Source: a virus
Virus record (IMG/VR): IMGVR_UViG_3300010430_006936
Coordinates: 1-33,149 of that record
Length of the DNA: 33,149 nt
Reading direction: 5' to 3' (one strand)
The translations under genes were made by a program, and so were the position numbers. Shown here one piece after another: positions 22,430 to 31,659 of this stretch. Positions within the stretch are counted from its first letter, which is position 1. The number at the start of each line of letters is the position of its first letter. The notes beneath the pieces are model-generated. The model was not told where the DNA came from and did not search any database. It saw only the letters and a list, made by a program, of their open reading frames with translations.

Positions 22430-22692
22430 AAAAGACAGTGATTTTAACCATAGGCACCACAGAGTTTAAATTTGAACTCACCGTGAATGACCACTCTGAT
22501 TTTGTCGATAGCGTATCTCGCGGCGGCTCGATGTGCAGCGCCTCGCATAACTTTGTGATGCGCGCCATCGATAAGGAGCAGAAAGAGGAGTTTAAAAACT
22601 TACTCGCCGACTCACCAGGTGCAGAGGTTCAAATTGCGGGCACCTTGAAAGGTGAGTTCTCGCCGATTCTGGAAATTGCAGTAAAAAAATAA
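22426..22692 (+). CDS. Tail assembly chaperone, short form (Phage_TAC_10 family)
   Basis: 88 aa. KKTVILTIGTTEFKFELTVND, NFVMRAI and a GAEVQIAGTLKGEFSPILEIAVKK end match the Phage_TAC_10 family. The short form is made by normal termination at the TAA at 22690. The last two codons are AAA AAA in the A_AAA_AAA heptamer (22683-22689). It coats the tape measure during tail assembly, and lies just upstream of the tape-measure gene as usual. Confidence 0.88.
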   Translation: MKKTVILTIGTTEFKFELTVNDHSDFVDSVSRGGSMCSASHNFVMRAIDKEQKEEFKNLLADSPGAEVQIAGTLKGEFSPILEIAVKK

Positions 22693-22877
22693 ATGCGCTG
22701 GTTGAGTCAATTGAAAACAACCAGCTTGAGCAGATGCTGACCATTCGTCGGCATCAGTTACCGCACGAAGATGACAGTGAACAGTCGATAGCCCGTGCGG
22801 TTTGGCTGCATAAGAACCATTTAGAGAGCCTAGAGATAGTCACCGCCAATGGGGTGAACAAGGCATTCTCTGGTTAA
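22683..22877 (+). CDS. Tail chaperone extension reached by -1 frameshift
   Basis: After a -1 slip on A_AAA_AAA, the frame continues from 22689 with NNALVESIENNQLEQM and ends at TAA 22875-22877, adding 63 residues to the chaperone (total about 151). There is no start codon of its own in a good context and no other gene fits here, which is the pattern of gpG/GT and P2 E/E'. The extended form binds the tape measure. Confidence 0.8.
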   Translation, partial: KKINALVESIENNQLEQMLTIRRHQLPHEDDSEQSIARAVWLHKNHLESLEIVTANGVNKAFSG

Positions 22878-22927
22878 TAGTCAGGTTAGTTCAGTTAAGC
22901 CATAGTACAAGAGGAGAGTGATCACCA

Positions 22928-25072
22928 ATGAGCCTGCCGAAACCTTTGATGTTTACCGTTGGTTTGGTTGATCAGATCACTAAACCGATTGCCAAGATTA
23001 GTCAGCAATTTAACGGGCTGGCGTCTAACTACCAAGCTGGAACCATGCAGATGGCCACTGGCGCAGGTGGTATGGCTGCAGCAGGTATGGCACTGCAAAA
23101 CGCATTGATGCCCGCCATCGAGATGGACCGTGCATTAGGTGAGGTTAAATCGCTTGGCGTGCGTCAATCTGCCCTTAAGCAGTTAACGGATTCGTCTTAC
23201 GAATATGCGCTTAAGTACGGTAAATCGGCCACCGAGTTTGTGAAATCAAGTTATGACATTCAGTCGGCCATTGGCGGGTTAAGTGATAACGATTTATCAG
23301 CCTTTACTACCTCATCAAACGTACTTGCCGCCGCGACTAAAGCAGATGCGGGCACCATTACTGATTATATGGGCACCATGTATGGCACATTTAAAAACCA
23401 AGCTAATGCAATGGGAAAAGGGGAGTGGGTAAACCAGTTGACAGGTATGACAGCAACAGCTGTGGAGATGTTTAAAACTGACGGTAAGAAAATGGCTGAT
23501 GCATTTTCGGGCATGGAAGGAGCGTCTACAGAAGCTATTAGCAGTCAAATGGCAATCTTGGGGTCACTGCAATCAACTATGCAAGGCGGAAGTTCTGCAA
23601 CTGCATATAAAGCATTTTTAGGTGGTGCAGTAAAAGCTCAAGAAAGCTTAGGGATGTCATTTGTTGATAGTCAAGGCAAGTTGTTACCGACAATAGATAT
23701 TCTTGATAAATTAAAATCTAAATTTGGTGATTTCGAGAATGGGGCAGACAAGTTAAAAATAAAGCAGGCATTTGGCTCAGACCAAGCACTTGCTTTTGTT
23801 AACTTATTAATGAAAGACACCCAAGGCCTTAGAGACAGCATGGAAGACCTTGGCAAAGTCAAAGGTATGGGCAAGGCCGAAGAGATGGCCGCAGCCATGA
23901 CCGACCAGAGCGAACGCCTGTCACAATCTTGGTTTGTGATCCGCTCCGCCCTCGGCTCTGCCGTGTTACCGGCTTTCAATGAGTTTGTTGGCTGGATAGC
24001 CGATATGGGTAAAGATGTGCTCTGGTTTACTCAAACCTTCCCTAATTTAACCCGCATGTTGGGCTATGTCGCGATTGGTATTCTCGGCCTCGTCGCCGCA
24101 GGTGGTGCCTTTACCGTGATGATGGGCGTTGCCAAGATGGCGATGACGGCCTACGGAGTAGCGTCAATGGCGTGGGCAGGGATTAATGCCCTGTTAACAT
24201 CTGGCATGGCATCACTTAGAGCAATGATGCTAGCCGTAAATATTGCTATGTACGCCAACCCAATTGGTCTGATTGTTGCGGGTATAGTTTTAGCTATCGC
24301 TGCCGTGGGCGCACTGGTTTACTACTGGGACGACCTCAAGGCAACTATGTCTGAGTGGACTTGGCTGCAGCAGCTGCTTGGCTGGTTCGATACCGTTTGG
24401 ACCGATATTAAAAACGGCGCTATCGATGCCATTAATTGGATCATCGAAAAACTGAATATGCTGCCAGGTGTTGAGATTGATGTGATCCCCAACGTGGCAG
24501 GACTCGAACAACAACCCCAGCTGCCCGAATTTATTCAGAGCAACAACCAGCAAGCGGTGCCCACATGGATGCAGCAGACTGCCGCCAATGATGTGGCGAA
24601 CGCGGCTCCCATGAATGGCCCTTGGTTGAATGCGCCCGGTGTAACTAACCCGGTTGTGCAATCTGCAACTGATAACGTCACTCGCTTACCGGTTGAATAT
24701 CAGCAAAGCCAGCTATCGCCGATGGTGCCCGAGTCACTGATGCAAACTGTTGATCTGCAGCGTGGCCAGTTGCCCCCCGAGTCAACACCGCCAATGGTTC
24801 AAGCCGTAGATATGCAGCGCAATGCGCTGTCACCTTACCAGCCCGAACCACTAACTCAGCAACTCGATATTAAGCCGGTGGCCAATGAGACCATGGCCAG
24901 CGCCATTAAGCCGCGCATTAATCAGCAGGCGGCAATGAGCGCCAAGGCTAACAGAGTGGCCAGTCAATCAAACAGCAAGAGTCTTAGCTTTGGTGATGTG
25001 AATATTCATAATCCACCGAAGAATTTCAGCCTTGCAGAAATTGCCGAACAACAGGAGTTAATGACCGGATGA
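22928..25072 (+). CDS. T: Tail tape-measure protein
   Basis: 714 aa. It sets tail length and is injected with the DNA. The N-terminal region (VDQITKPIAKISQQFNGLAS) is followed by a TIGR01760-type core, with LKQLTDSSYEYALKYGKSATEFVKSSYDIQ and a SQMAILGSLQSTMQGGSSATAYKAFLGG block. Hydrophobic segments lie at about residues 375-400 and 445-465 (GLIVAGIVLAIAAVGALVYY). The C-terminal third is Gln/Pro-rich with repeated QxxDLQRGQLPPES-like units. The middle part (about 23340-23820) is AT-richer than the rest, as if patched from another phage. Coupled by ATGA to the next gene. Confidence 0.9.
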   Translation: MSLPKPLMFTVGLVDQITKPIAKISQQFNGLASNYQAGTMQMATGAGGMAAAGMALQNALMPAIEMDRALGEVKSLGVRQSALKQLTDSSYEYALKYGKSATEFVKSSYDIQSAIGGLSDNDLSAFTTSSNVLAAATKADAGTITDYMGTMYGTFKNQANAMGKGEWVNQLTGMTATAVEMFKTDGKKMADAFSGMEGASTEAISSQMAILGSLQSTMQGGSSATAYKAFLGGAVKAQESLGMSFVDSQGKLLPTIDILDKLKSKFGDFENGADKLKIKQAFGSDQALAFVNLLMKDTQGLRDSMEDLGKVKGMGKAEEMAAAMTDQSERLSQSWFVIRSALGSAVLPAFNEFVGWIADMGKDVLWFTQTFPNLTRMLGYVAIGILGLVAAGGAFTVMMGVAKMAMTAYGVASMAWAGINALLTSGMASLRAMMLAVNIAMYANPIGLIVAGIVLAIAAVGALVYYWDDLKATMSEWTWLQQLLGWFDTVWTDIKNGAIDAINWIIEKLNMLPGVEIDVIPNVAGLEQQPQLPEFIQSNNQQAVPTWMQQTAANDVANAAPMNGPWLNAPGVTNPVVQSATDNVTRLPVEYQQSQLSPMVPESLMQTVDLQRGQLPPESTPPMVQAVDMQRNALSPYQPEPLTQQLDIKPVANETMASAIKPRINQQAAMSAKANRVASQSNSKSLSFGDVNIHNPPKNFSLAEIAEQQELMTG

Positions 25073-25440
25073 CCACAGATACTAATTTGAGTAAGTATAG
25101 CGACCTGTTAATTGTCGACGGTGCACTGTCTCTCGATGTCGGGGCGCAGCCAAACCTGACCAATACGCGCGCAAGTATCGCCCAAGACCTGAAACACTTG
25201 CTGATGGAATCCGGCCTTGTGGCTAAGTTAGTTGCTCAGCGTAATGCGACCATGCGAAGTGATGTGTATACCGAGATAGAACTGCTAATAGAAACCGATA
25301 CTCGTTTAGTGCCAGGTTCAATTGAGTTGGATATTAGTACTCCAAAGCTAATCACGATCACCGCCACCACCTATGAATTTGGCCCGTTGGCTCTTGATGT
25401 AAAAACTGCAGAGGTAAGCTATGTCGCGCCCACAAGTTGA
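25069..25440 (+). CDS. Baseplate wedge-like protein (DUF2590 family, gpW position)
   Basis: 123 aa. SDLLIVDGALSLDVGAQP at the start and RASIAQDLKHLLMESGLVAKLVAQRN fit the DUF2590 proteins of HP1-like phages, which occupy the gp25/W place in the baseplate. The 3' end overlaps the J-like gene by 20 bp. It presumably starts sheath assembly. Confidence 0.8.
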   Translation: MTTDTNLSKYSDLLIVDGALSLDVGAQPNLTNTRASIAQDLKHLLMESGLVAKLVAQRNATMRSDVYTEIELLIETDTRLVPGSIELDISTPKLITITATTYEFGPLALDVKTAEVSYVAPTS

Positions 25441-26608
25441 TTTTGAAAAAGTATTAGAAGATGAAGGGGTACCGCTTACCGCAGCCGGGGTAACCGCCTT
25501 GCTCGAAGCCGATGTGGTAGCGGCCAACTCCATTATCAGTAATGACAGTGCTATGTCTCCGTTTTGGAAACTCTTCTCTGCCTGTGTGGTTACGCCAGTG
25601 TTATGGCTTATCAAGACGTTGCTGGCTAACCATGTGCTGCCCGCCATGTTTGCCGCCACGGCCACAGAATTTTATTTAGAGCTTAAGGCATGGGATGTTC
25701 ACCTGGAACGCAAATTAGCAGTCAAAACGCAGGGTAATATCACCTTCACCAAAACCGATATTAATGCCGATATTGTGGTGAAAGCGGGCACCATAGTGCA
25801 AACCGATAACACCTTGGGCGCTATCTATAAGCTGTTGGTGTTGGCCGATATTGTGATCCCTGCCGGTACCCAAAGCGCCGCTATTTTATGTGAGGCTGAC
25901 ACTGCAGGGGCTGGCCACAACATAGGGGGTGGCTATTACCATGTGTTGCCGCAAGCAATAGCGGGCATCGAGTCGGTGAGCAATGTCGGTGATTGGATAA
26001 CCCGCGCCGGAGCCAATAAAGAAATCGACGATGAGCTGGCGCTGCGTATACGTGATCAGTTCGGCAGTGTCGGCAACTATCATATCGATGCGGTATATCG
26101 CGCGGCTATCTCAAGCTTTGCGGGTATTCGCAGTGACTGGCTTTATTTCGAACACGAAGCACCACGGGGGCCAGGTACCGCAAATTGTCATGTGATGATG
26201 GATGTAGGCGAAACGCCGCAGGCCATGATTGACGACATAAATAATTACATCAGCACCCAGGGCAACCACGGCCATGGTGATGATCTTCGGGCTATGGCCA
26301 TTGCCGCCGCGCCAACGGATCTCTCCGTCGAATTTTGGCATGCCGCCAACTTGAGTGTCGATGAAGTAGCGACACTGCAGAGTGATATCGAGTCGCGCGT
26401 TCGCGCCGTATTTCGTGAATCTGATATGCATAGTCTGCTAACCCGGACTAAGCCACAGAGCGTGTTTGCCTTTTCAGTGCTGACTGGCGAGCTGCATAGA
26501 GAGTTGCCGAACCTTAAGAGTGTGCGCTGGGCTAATAATGATATTGTGAGCGGCCTCGAACTACCACGAATCAACAGCCTGACCATCACTAACCGCGGGG
26601 TGGCCTGA
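25421..26608 (+). CDS. J: Baseplate protein J-like
   Basis: 395 aa with GAGGT before the ATG at 25421. The central part VVKAGTIVQTDNTLGAIYKLL and the GAGHNIGGG and GVESVSNV-like blocks belong to the Baseplate_J family, followed by DDELALRIRDQFGSVGNYHIDAVYRAAI. It forms baseplate wedges with the W- and I-like proteins. The stop overlaps the start of the next gene (TGATG). Confidence 0.88.
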   Translation: MSRPQVDFEKVLEDEGVPLTAAGVTALLEADVVAANSIISNDSAMSPFWKLFSACVVTPVLWLIKTLLANHVLPAMFAATATEFYLELKAWDVHLERKLAVKTQGNITFTKTDINADIVVKAGTIVQTDNTLGAIYKLLVLADIVIPAGTQSAAILCEADTAGAGHNIGGGYYHVLPQAIAGIESVSNVGDWITRAGANKEIDDELALRIRDQFGSVGNYHIDAVYRAAISSFAGIRSDWLYFEHEAPRGPGTANCHVMMDVGETPQAMIDDINNYISTQGNHGHGDDLRAMAIAAAPTDLSVEFWHAANLSVDEVATLQSDIESRVRAVFRESDMHSLLTRTKPQSVFAFSVLTGELHRELPNLKSVRWANNDIVSGLELPRINSLTITNRGVA

Positions 26609-27180
26609 TGGCTGACAATAGTCCCAAACTGCCTAAGTTAACGCTGCCGTGGTGGATGGATGGCGAAACGCTGCCAGCTACACCAGAGCCACAAGAGCCC
26701 GCCATGCTGGGCAATGGCATGCAGTCATTCTGGCAACGTCTGCGCGGTTGGTTTATCTGGCCACTGGTGCAGCAAGACCCGCTTACCTGCTCACTGGATA
26801 TGCTTAATCTTAAGGCATGGGAACGCAGAATTACCCGTTTCAGGGATGAGCCATTGTGGCTGTATCGCAAGCGGGTGGCTTATGCCTTTATCAATGCCCA
26901 AGACGCAGGCAGCACGCAGGGCTTTATTAACATCATGAGTCGCCTCGGTGTGCCGGTACTGAGCATCGATGAGCGCCAGGTGGATAGAGATTGGGACATT
27001 ATCTCTATCGAACTCGATGATACTCAGGTCTCAAGCGCCGCATTGCTGGCCACCATCATTCAGGACTATGGCCGCACCTGCCGCCGCTATGAATATGTCT
27101 CAAACAAGGCAACATCGCTGCATCTGCCTGTGACCGAATGCAATAACGACTATCAAACATTAACAGCGAGGGCCAATTAA
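26608..27180 (+). CDS. I: Tail protein I-like baseplate component
   Basis: 190 aa. A Trp-rich N-terminus (LPWWMDGETL), the central RITRFRDEPLWLYRKRVAYAF segment and a two-layer C-terminal domain match the phage tail protein I group at this genomic place. It connects the wedge to the fibre. The start and stop both overlap neighbours by one or more bases, in order J, I, fibre as in P2. Confidence 0.8.
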   Translation: MADNSPKLPKLTLPWWMDGETLPATPEPQEPAMLGNGMQSFWQRLRGWFIWPLVQQDPLTCSLDMLNLKAWERRITRFRDEPLWLYRKRVAYAFINAQDAGSTQGFINIMSRLGVPVLSIDERQVDRDWDIISIELDDTQVSSAALLATIIQDYGRTCRRYEYVSNKATSLHLPVTECNNDYQTLTARAN

Positions 27181-28001
27181 TGGCACGACTAACCACCATA
27201 GGCCAAAGCCTGATCTCCGCCGCCGTGGGTAGCGGCCCGAAACTGGATATCACCAAGTTTGTGTTTGCAAACATTCCGGGGCTCGATCACACCGTCCCCG
27301 AACCTGCAGACGAGCCCATGCCGGCACCTGAAAATATAGTGTTTGAACGTGCGCCAACTAAGGCGGGGATCATCGATGAAAACCGTGTCACCTACAGTCA
27401 GATGATGCTCACCGATATCGGTGATTTTGAGTTTAACTGGATTGGCTTAGTGCAGGCTAACGATTTAGTGATGTTTGCCTATGTGCCACTCACGCAGAAA
27501 ATCAAAACCCTGCACCCCACCGTGGGCAATGTGCTTACCCGCAACATGGTGATCGAGCACCTGAGCGTTGCAAATGCTACCCCCGTGGTGGTATCGGCTG
27601 AAAGCTGGATGTATGACTTTGGCGGCGAAATGACGCTCATTAATGATCGCCTCGATGCTATTGATATCAAGGTTGCGGCTAACGAAGTACAGAGAGTTTA
27701 TAAAACTGCCGGTGCAACCACCTTAGTGAGAAAGTCGACTGAAACGGTATTTCATTGGGATTCGGTCAATGCGGGTAGCGTTGCCATCGATGCATCAACG
27801 TATCAGGTGGGCGACAAGATAGAAATAACCAATATCAAAGACGATGGTGGCACGCTCACAATTAGTAATCCAGACGGAAAGATTCATGTGCCAAATGGCG
27901 TAAGCGAAGCCAGCCACACATTAACGGGTCGCGGCACTGTGACCATATATAAATTAAGTGCTGATAATGATGATCTCACCATTACCAGTGTTCATAAGTA
28001 G
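27180..28001 (+). CDS. H: Tail fibre protein with tail-collar domain (gpH position)
   Basis: 273 aa, much shorter than P2 H (669 aa). Residues 1-150 are the phage tail-collar fibre domain (DUF3751-type: LTTIGQSLISAAVGSGPKLDITKFVFA, then ENRVTYSQMMLTDIGDFEFNWIGLV). After residue 165 comes a beta-rich trimer-like region. It links the baseplate to the receptor-binding tip, probably the product of the next gene. Confidence 0.85.
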   Translation: MARLTTIGQSLISAAVGSGPKLDITKFVFANIPGLDHTVPEPADEPMPAPENIVFERAPTKAGIIDENRVTYSQMMLTDIGDFEFNWIGLVQANDLVMFAYVPLTQKIKTLHPTVGNVLTRNMVIEHLSVANATPVVVSAESWMYDFGGEMTLINDRLDAIDIKVAANEVQRVYKTAGATTLVRKSTETVFHWDSVNAGSVAIDASTYQVGDKIEITNIKDDGGTLTISNPDGKIHVPNGVSEASHTLTGRGTVTIYKLSADNDDLTITSVHK

Positions 28002-28009
28002 GGGGCAGC

Positions 28010-28957
28010 ATGGAGTTAAATGAATTATTGAGCAGTGGTGGCGGTGAGTTGATTAAGCTACTAAGAGATCCGCTCGTTACAGGTGAGGATATCGAAAAGT
28101 ATGCATCAAGCGCAGCAGGTGCAGCTGAATGGGCACAGGTAAATGGACTACCTACTGATATTCTTGAAAATACCGTAGTCATGGACTTGATATTCAAGTC
28201 ACCATCAAGTGTGCTTGCAGTTTATGGTAATTACACTCTGATGGATGTTATTGGCGATGTGACATTTTGGCAGAAAATTGCAACGGATGCGTTGCTAATG
28301 GATGGACTTGTTCAGTCTAAATATGCAATGACCTACGTGGCTAAATCGTCTTTTGCTCTTGAGATACTTTCATCTGAACAGGTTGCTATGACGGCGATAG
28401 CCGCATCTCAAGCGGCAATGGATATCATCATTTCAACACAATCAGCCAAAGACCTCATCACATCTAAGCCTGTAGCAATAAATGCAATCATATCTGACGT
28501 AAGCATTGGCTTCCCTATGTTGCTTGCTGACCTTCCTTGGCTGACGCAGGTCGTGCTGCTGCCGGATGCTAGGGTTACTATGTTTGCAGATATGGCAAGA
28601 CGCACTGTTATCTTTGATGCTGGAAAAGCAGTGGCAGATATCTTTATGAGAGGGGATGCTGATGTGCTGGCATTTCTAGAGTCTATACAGACGACATATC
28701 AGCATGCTTGGTCGAGTGGTTCTTACGACCGAACTCTGAATAAAAAGTGCTTCTATCTAAAAACTCTTGTGTCCAATGGCAATTCTTCATCCCAAGCAGG
28801 GACAGGTATAGGAGACTACCGCACTGGCAACTTTCAGGTAAACGCTTCGGGGTATACCGACATAAAAGAGAGGGTTAACCCTTTATATCAAAGGCAGACG
28901 AGTAGTGAGGCAAGTTACCATCACATAACGTCGTATTACATACAAATGGAGGCTTAG
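28010..28957 (+). CDS. Tail fibre tip / receptor-binding protein with decapeptide repeats
   Basis: 315 aa with GGGGG before its ATG. The middle, about residues 103-165, has six 10-residue units with Ala at position 4 and hydrophobics at 5, 7 and 8 (such as EQVAMTAIAA, SQAAMDIIIS), flanked by helical segments. The C-terminus is Ser/Gly/Tyr-rich and may bind host receptors. The gene and the next one are more AT-rich than the rest of the late operon, which is usual for fibre genes exchanged between phages. No host-specific family recognised. Confidence 0.65.
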   Translation: MELNELLSSGGGELIKLLRDPLVTGEDIEKYASSAAGAAEWAQVNGLPTDILENTVVMDLIFKSPSSVLAVYGNYTLMDVIGDVTFWQKIATDALLMDGLVQSKYAMTYVAKSSFALEILSSEQVAMTAIAASQAAMDIIISTQSAKDLITSKPVAINAIISDVSIGFPMLLADLPWLTQVVLLPDARVTMFADMARRTVIFDAGKAVADIFMRGDADVLAFLESIQTTYQHAWSSGSYDRTLNKKCFYLKTLVSNGNSSSQAGTGIGDYRTGNFQVNASGYTDIKERVNPLYQRQTSSEASYHHITSYYIQMEA

Positions 28958-28958
28958 C

Positions 28959-29447
28959 ATGAAAATCGTTTTAGATGATACAAAGCGTATATTCCATTAC
29001 ACAAACGACCCGTTATTCAAAGAGCCACATATTGAAGTCGATAACGCTCCCATTGGAGATCTTACTGAGTACAAATTCATAGATGGTGTGTTTCATCACG
29101 AGCCAATTCTTGATGATGGTGTCACTGAAATTATAGTAAATTCAGTCACTGGCTCATTAATGCACTCTAGTGATTTTAGTAAAATAACCTGCAATGAGCT
29201 GAGCAATTTAACTGTAACAGGGACTGTAGCCGTTCCTGATAGAGCTTTCTCAATGCCGCTAAAGCGTGATGATGGGCGATTAATATTGTTTCCTGTGAAT
29301 GTTATCAATGGCGCATTTGAAGCTGTACTTAATTTCCCGACATCTGGCCAATATCGATATACAGATGAAGAAGCAAATATTGATTTACCTGCGGGAACAT
29401 TTAAGGTTGCTCCGATCAAAATTGATGTACTACGTAAGGTGCTTTAG
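28959..29447 (+). CDS. Probable fibre-associated protein or fibre chaperone
   Basis: 162 aa, with GGAGG in the end of the fibre gene 6 bp before the ATG. The sequence appears beta-rich (KIVLDDTKRIFHYTNDPLFKEPHIEVDNAP) and AT-rich like the preceding gene. The place after the fibre tip gene is where P2-type phages carry the fibre assembly gene G, but I see no clear match to that family. Function is inferred from position only. Confidence 0.6.
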   Translation: MKIVLDDTKRIFHYTNDPLFKEPHIEVDNAPIGDLTEYKFIDGVFHHEPILDDGVTEIIVNSVTGSLMHSSDFSKITCNELSNLTVTGTVAVPDRAFSMPLKRDDGRLILFPVNVINGAFEAVLNFPTSGQYRYTDEEANIDLPAGTFKVAPIKIDVLRKVL

Positions 29448-29458
29448 GAGTTAATGCC

Positions 29459-30010
29459 ATGAGCCAAATTGCGTTAGACGGTGAGCTAGTCAACTTAAAA
29501 AGCTGCAAGGTCGAATTGTCGATGCAACTTGCCGAGGTCGATATGTCAGGGCAAACCTCAAGCACGGCGAGCAGTGAACAAGGGGATAAAGCCAAAGAGC
29601 TTAAAGTCACCGGCTTAATCCCGTTTACGGATAAGGCGCAGCTGACCCGCTTGTTTGAACTGGCGATTGCCAAAGATGTAGCGGGTAATCGTTCGGTGAG
29701 GCGTATTGGCTCAGATTTAGCGCGCGCAGTTAAAATCAGACAAGTGAAGTTTTTTGGCCAAATTACAGCGCCAGAGCACCCCACACTTATGGCATGGAAT
29801 GTGAGTTTTCAACTACGAGAATATTTAAGCATTCCAGAGGTCGCCGAGCAGCGCCAACCACAAAATGACGTCACCACAGGACAAGGCTCCGAGCAAACTG
29901 CCAGCGTGATCCCCACGGCTGCAATCACCGAAGCACCGCCGAAAGTTGAAGTGTCATCGATGGAAAAGTTTTTAACAGGTGTCGACAACATCATAGGTGA
30001 TCCCGCATGA
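29459..30010 (+). CDS. Baseplate complex protein
   Basis: 183 aa with AGGAG upstream. It starts MSQIALDGELVNLKSCKVELSMQLAEVDMSGQTSSTA, a form found in small baseplate/tail proteins before the D-like hub gene in K139/HP1-type phages. A central beta-rich part precedes a Thr/Ala-rich linker and a C-terminal helix. The stop overlaps the next start (ATGA at 30007). Contact with the hub is likely. Confidence 0.65.
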   Translation: MSQIALDGELVNLKSCKVELSMQLAEVDMSGQTSSTASSEQGDKAKELKVTGLIPFTDKAQLTRLFELAIAKDVAGNRSVRRIGSDLARAVKIRQVKFFGQITAPEHPTLMAWNVSFQLREYLSIPEVAEQRQPQNDVTTGQGSEQTASVIPTAAITEAPPKVEVSSMEKFLTGVDNIIGDPA

Positions 30011-31416
30011 AACTGAGTAAACGCTTAACGGTCGGCACTGAGATGTTAGCGGTAACTGATCATCATTTAGTGCTTGAATTGTCATCGGCAGGTCGCGGCG
30101 TATTTGAGGTTGAAGGTGATGTATCGCGTGGTCAAATTGTTGCATTCGATATTGGTTACAACAATCAACTGAAACGCTATTTTAGTGGCTATATAACCAA
30201 GGTCACGCCTAGCAGTATGGGTATGAACCGTATTGTGGTGCGTGAGTTATCCAGCACATTAGCTGAGCATTGCCCGATAAATATTCGTCACGCAACATTT
30301 CGCCAGGTGATCACCCAGTTAGCCGAAGATACGGGCTTAAGCTTTGTGATCCCCGATAATGCTATTTACCTTGATATCAAAGTGCCGAACTTTACCAGCC
30401 AGGGCACCGGCTACCAGTTACTAGCCAGTTTGGGCGGTGTGTTTGGTATTGAAGATAGTATCTGGTACCAACAGCCTGATGGCCAAATCTTTGTTGGCAG
30501 TTATCAAGACAGCCGTTGGCCGTCAAAGCCATTAGACATTAATCAAAGGTTCAGCAAAAAACAGTTCGGTAACAGTTGGCAGCTGATGGCGATGCCAGCC
30601 ATGCGACCGGGTGCAATGGTGAATGGCCATCGCGTCAAGCAAGTAGAGCTTGAGGGTGACACCATGACATTAACCTGGACAGCGACCAAGGCCGACGAAC
30701 GCAGCGAAAAGCGCCGCATCACAAATATTTTTCCTGAATTGTCGGCTGATTATCATCTGCCTGTTTGGGGCAAAGTGGTTGCCCTGCCTGAATTACCAAC
30801 CGAAGACGGCAAGCGCGCCAGCGATCCATTTTATCCGCGCTATGCCGTGGATGTGCAGCTGCTCGATGAAGACGGTAACGAAACTGAAGCCCCCGCACTG
30901 GAAGCGGTACCATTACCACTGCCAGGTGCAGGCAATAAAGCGGGCAGACTAGAGCCGCCGGCTATCGGTTCAATTGTTGAAATTGGTTTCGCTTACGGCA
31001 GGCCAGATAAACCATTCATTCGCTGCGTGCTGCCATTTGGTTGGGATCTCCCCGCAATCAAAGAAGGCGAAACCCGCAACCAGGTACGTGAAGGCGTTTA
31101 TCAGTTATTCGATGATGAGGGCAATATCATCACCGAAACAGATAAAGATATTCGTACCACTGTTGGTCAGATGCACACGCTATTGGTTAAGCAGTCACAA
31201 GAAATTAAAGTGCTACAAGACCAGTTAACAGAGGTTGAGGGCAAGATGAGAATGGTGATCAACAAAGACCTGAGCATCAAGGCCAAGAACATCACCGAAG
31301 ATGCCGAAACTATAAAAATGAACGGCGGCACAGGTGTGGTCACTCGGCAATGTAGATGTGCCTACACTGGTTTACCTCACCCGGACGTATCATCAACAGT
31401 ATTCGCAGGTAAATAA
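30007..31416 (+). CDS. Baseplate hub-spike fusion (P2 gpD-like plus gpV-like)
   Basis: 469 aa. Residues 1 to about 240 look like the D/gp27 hub (VSRGQIVAFDIGYNNQLKRYFSGYITKV, FRQVITQLAEDTGLSFVIP, NGHRVKQVELEGDTMTL). Residues about 250-360 are an OB-fold spike domain (LPVWGKVVALPELP..DPFYPRYAVDVQLLDEDG, then GSIVEIGFAYGRPDKPFIRC). A helix at 390-420 precedes a beta-helix-like end and the Cys/His-containing tip GLPHPDVSSTVFAGK, which resembles PAAR-like tips. P2 keeps these functions in two genes, D and V. Confidence 0.8.
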   Translation: MKLSKRLTVGTEMLAVTDHHLVLELSSAGRGVFEVEGDVSRGQIVAFDIGYNNQLKRYFSGYITKVTPSSMGMNRIVVRELSSTLAEHCPINIRHATFRQVITQLAEDTGLSFVIPDNAIYLDIKVPNFTSQGTGYQLLASLGGVFGIEDSIWYQQPDGQIFVGSYQDSRWPSKPLDINQRFSKKQFGNSWQLMAMPAMRPGAMVNGHRVKQVELEGDTMTLTWTATKADERSEKRRITNIFPELSADYHLPVWGKVVALPELPTEDGKRASDPFYPRYAVDVQLLDEDGNETEAPALEAVPLPLPGAGNKAGRLEPPAIGSIVEIGFAYGRPDKPFIRCVLPFGWDLPAIKEGETRNQVREGVYQLFDDEGNIITETDKDIRTTVGQMHTLLVKQSQEIKVLQDQLTEVEGKMRMVINKDLSIKAKNITEDAETIKMNGGTGVVTRQCRCAYTGLPHPDVSSTVFAGK

Positions 31417-31417
31417 C

Positions 31418-31615
31418 ATGGCACTAAGCAAGAGCAGTTTGAAGGGTAGAGTTGAATCTGAGTTAGTCGCTGTAGGTTTTGATATAAGCAACGAGCACTG
31501 CGCATCATCTAAGATGGCTCAAGCCATAGCGAACGCCGTTATCGATGAGATAACCAGTAACGGCCAAGTCGTTGTAACTGGTGGCAGTTCATCAGGTACG
31601 TACAAAGTAAGTTAA
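31418..31615 (+). CDS. Small protein at the end of the tail operon
   Basis: 65 aa from the ATG at 31418, 1 bp after the spike gene stop; the frame is open further upstream but that is a shadow of the spike gene. AGGT lies 7-8 bp before the ATG. A helical N-terminal half (MALSKSSLKGRVESELVAVGF, MAQAIANAVIDEI) is followed by a Gly/Ser-rich tail. It is the last gene before the terminator at 31635. Perhaps a tail or tip component; no family known. Confidence 0.65.
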   Translation: MALSKSSLKGRVESELVAVGFDISNEHCASSKMAQAIANAVIDEITSNGQVVVTGGSSSGTYKVS

Positions 31616-31634
31616 AGCACACCTCGCCACATCC

Positions 31635-31659
31635 AAGCCCTGAACACTCAGGGCTTTTT
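31635..31659 (+). terminator. Intrinsic terminator of the late tail operon
   Basis: AAGCCCTGA (31635-31643) and TCAGGGCTT (31648-31656) form a perfect 9-bp stem with loop ACAC, ending in a TTTTT run (31655-31659). It lies 20 bp after the last tail gene. Confidence 0.85.

Noticed and set aside
22693-22740. ATG just after the tail chaperone stop as a new gene
   Set aside because: It closes after 15 codons; the long frame here is the -1 frame continuing the chaperone.
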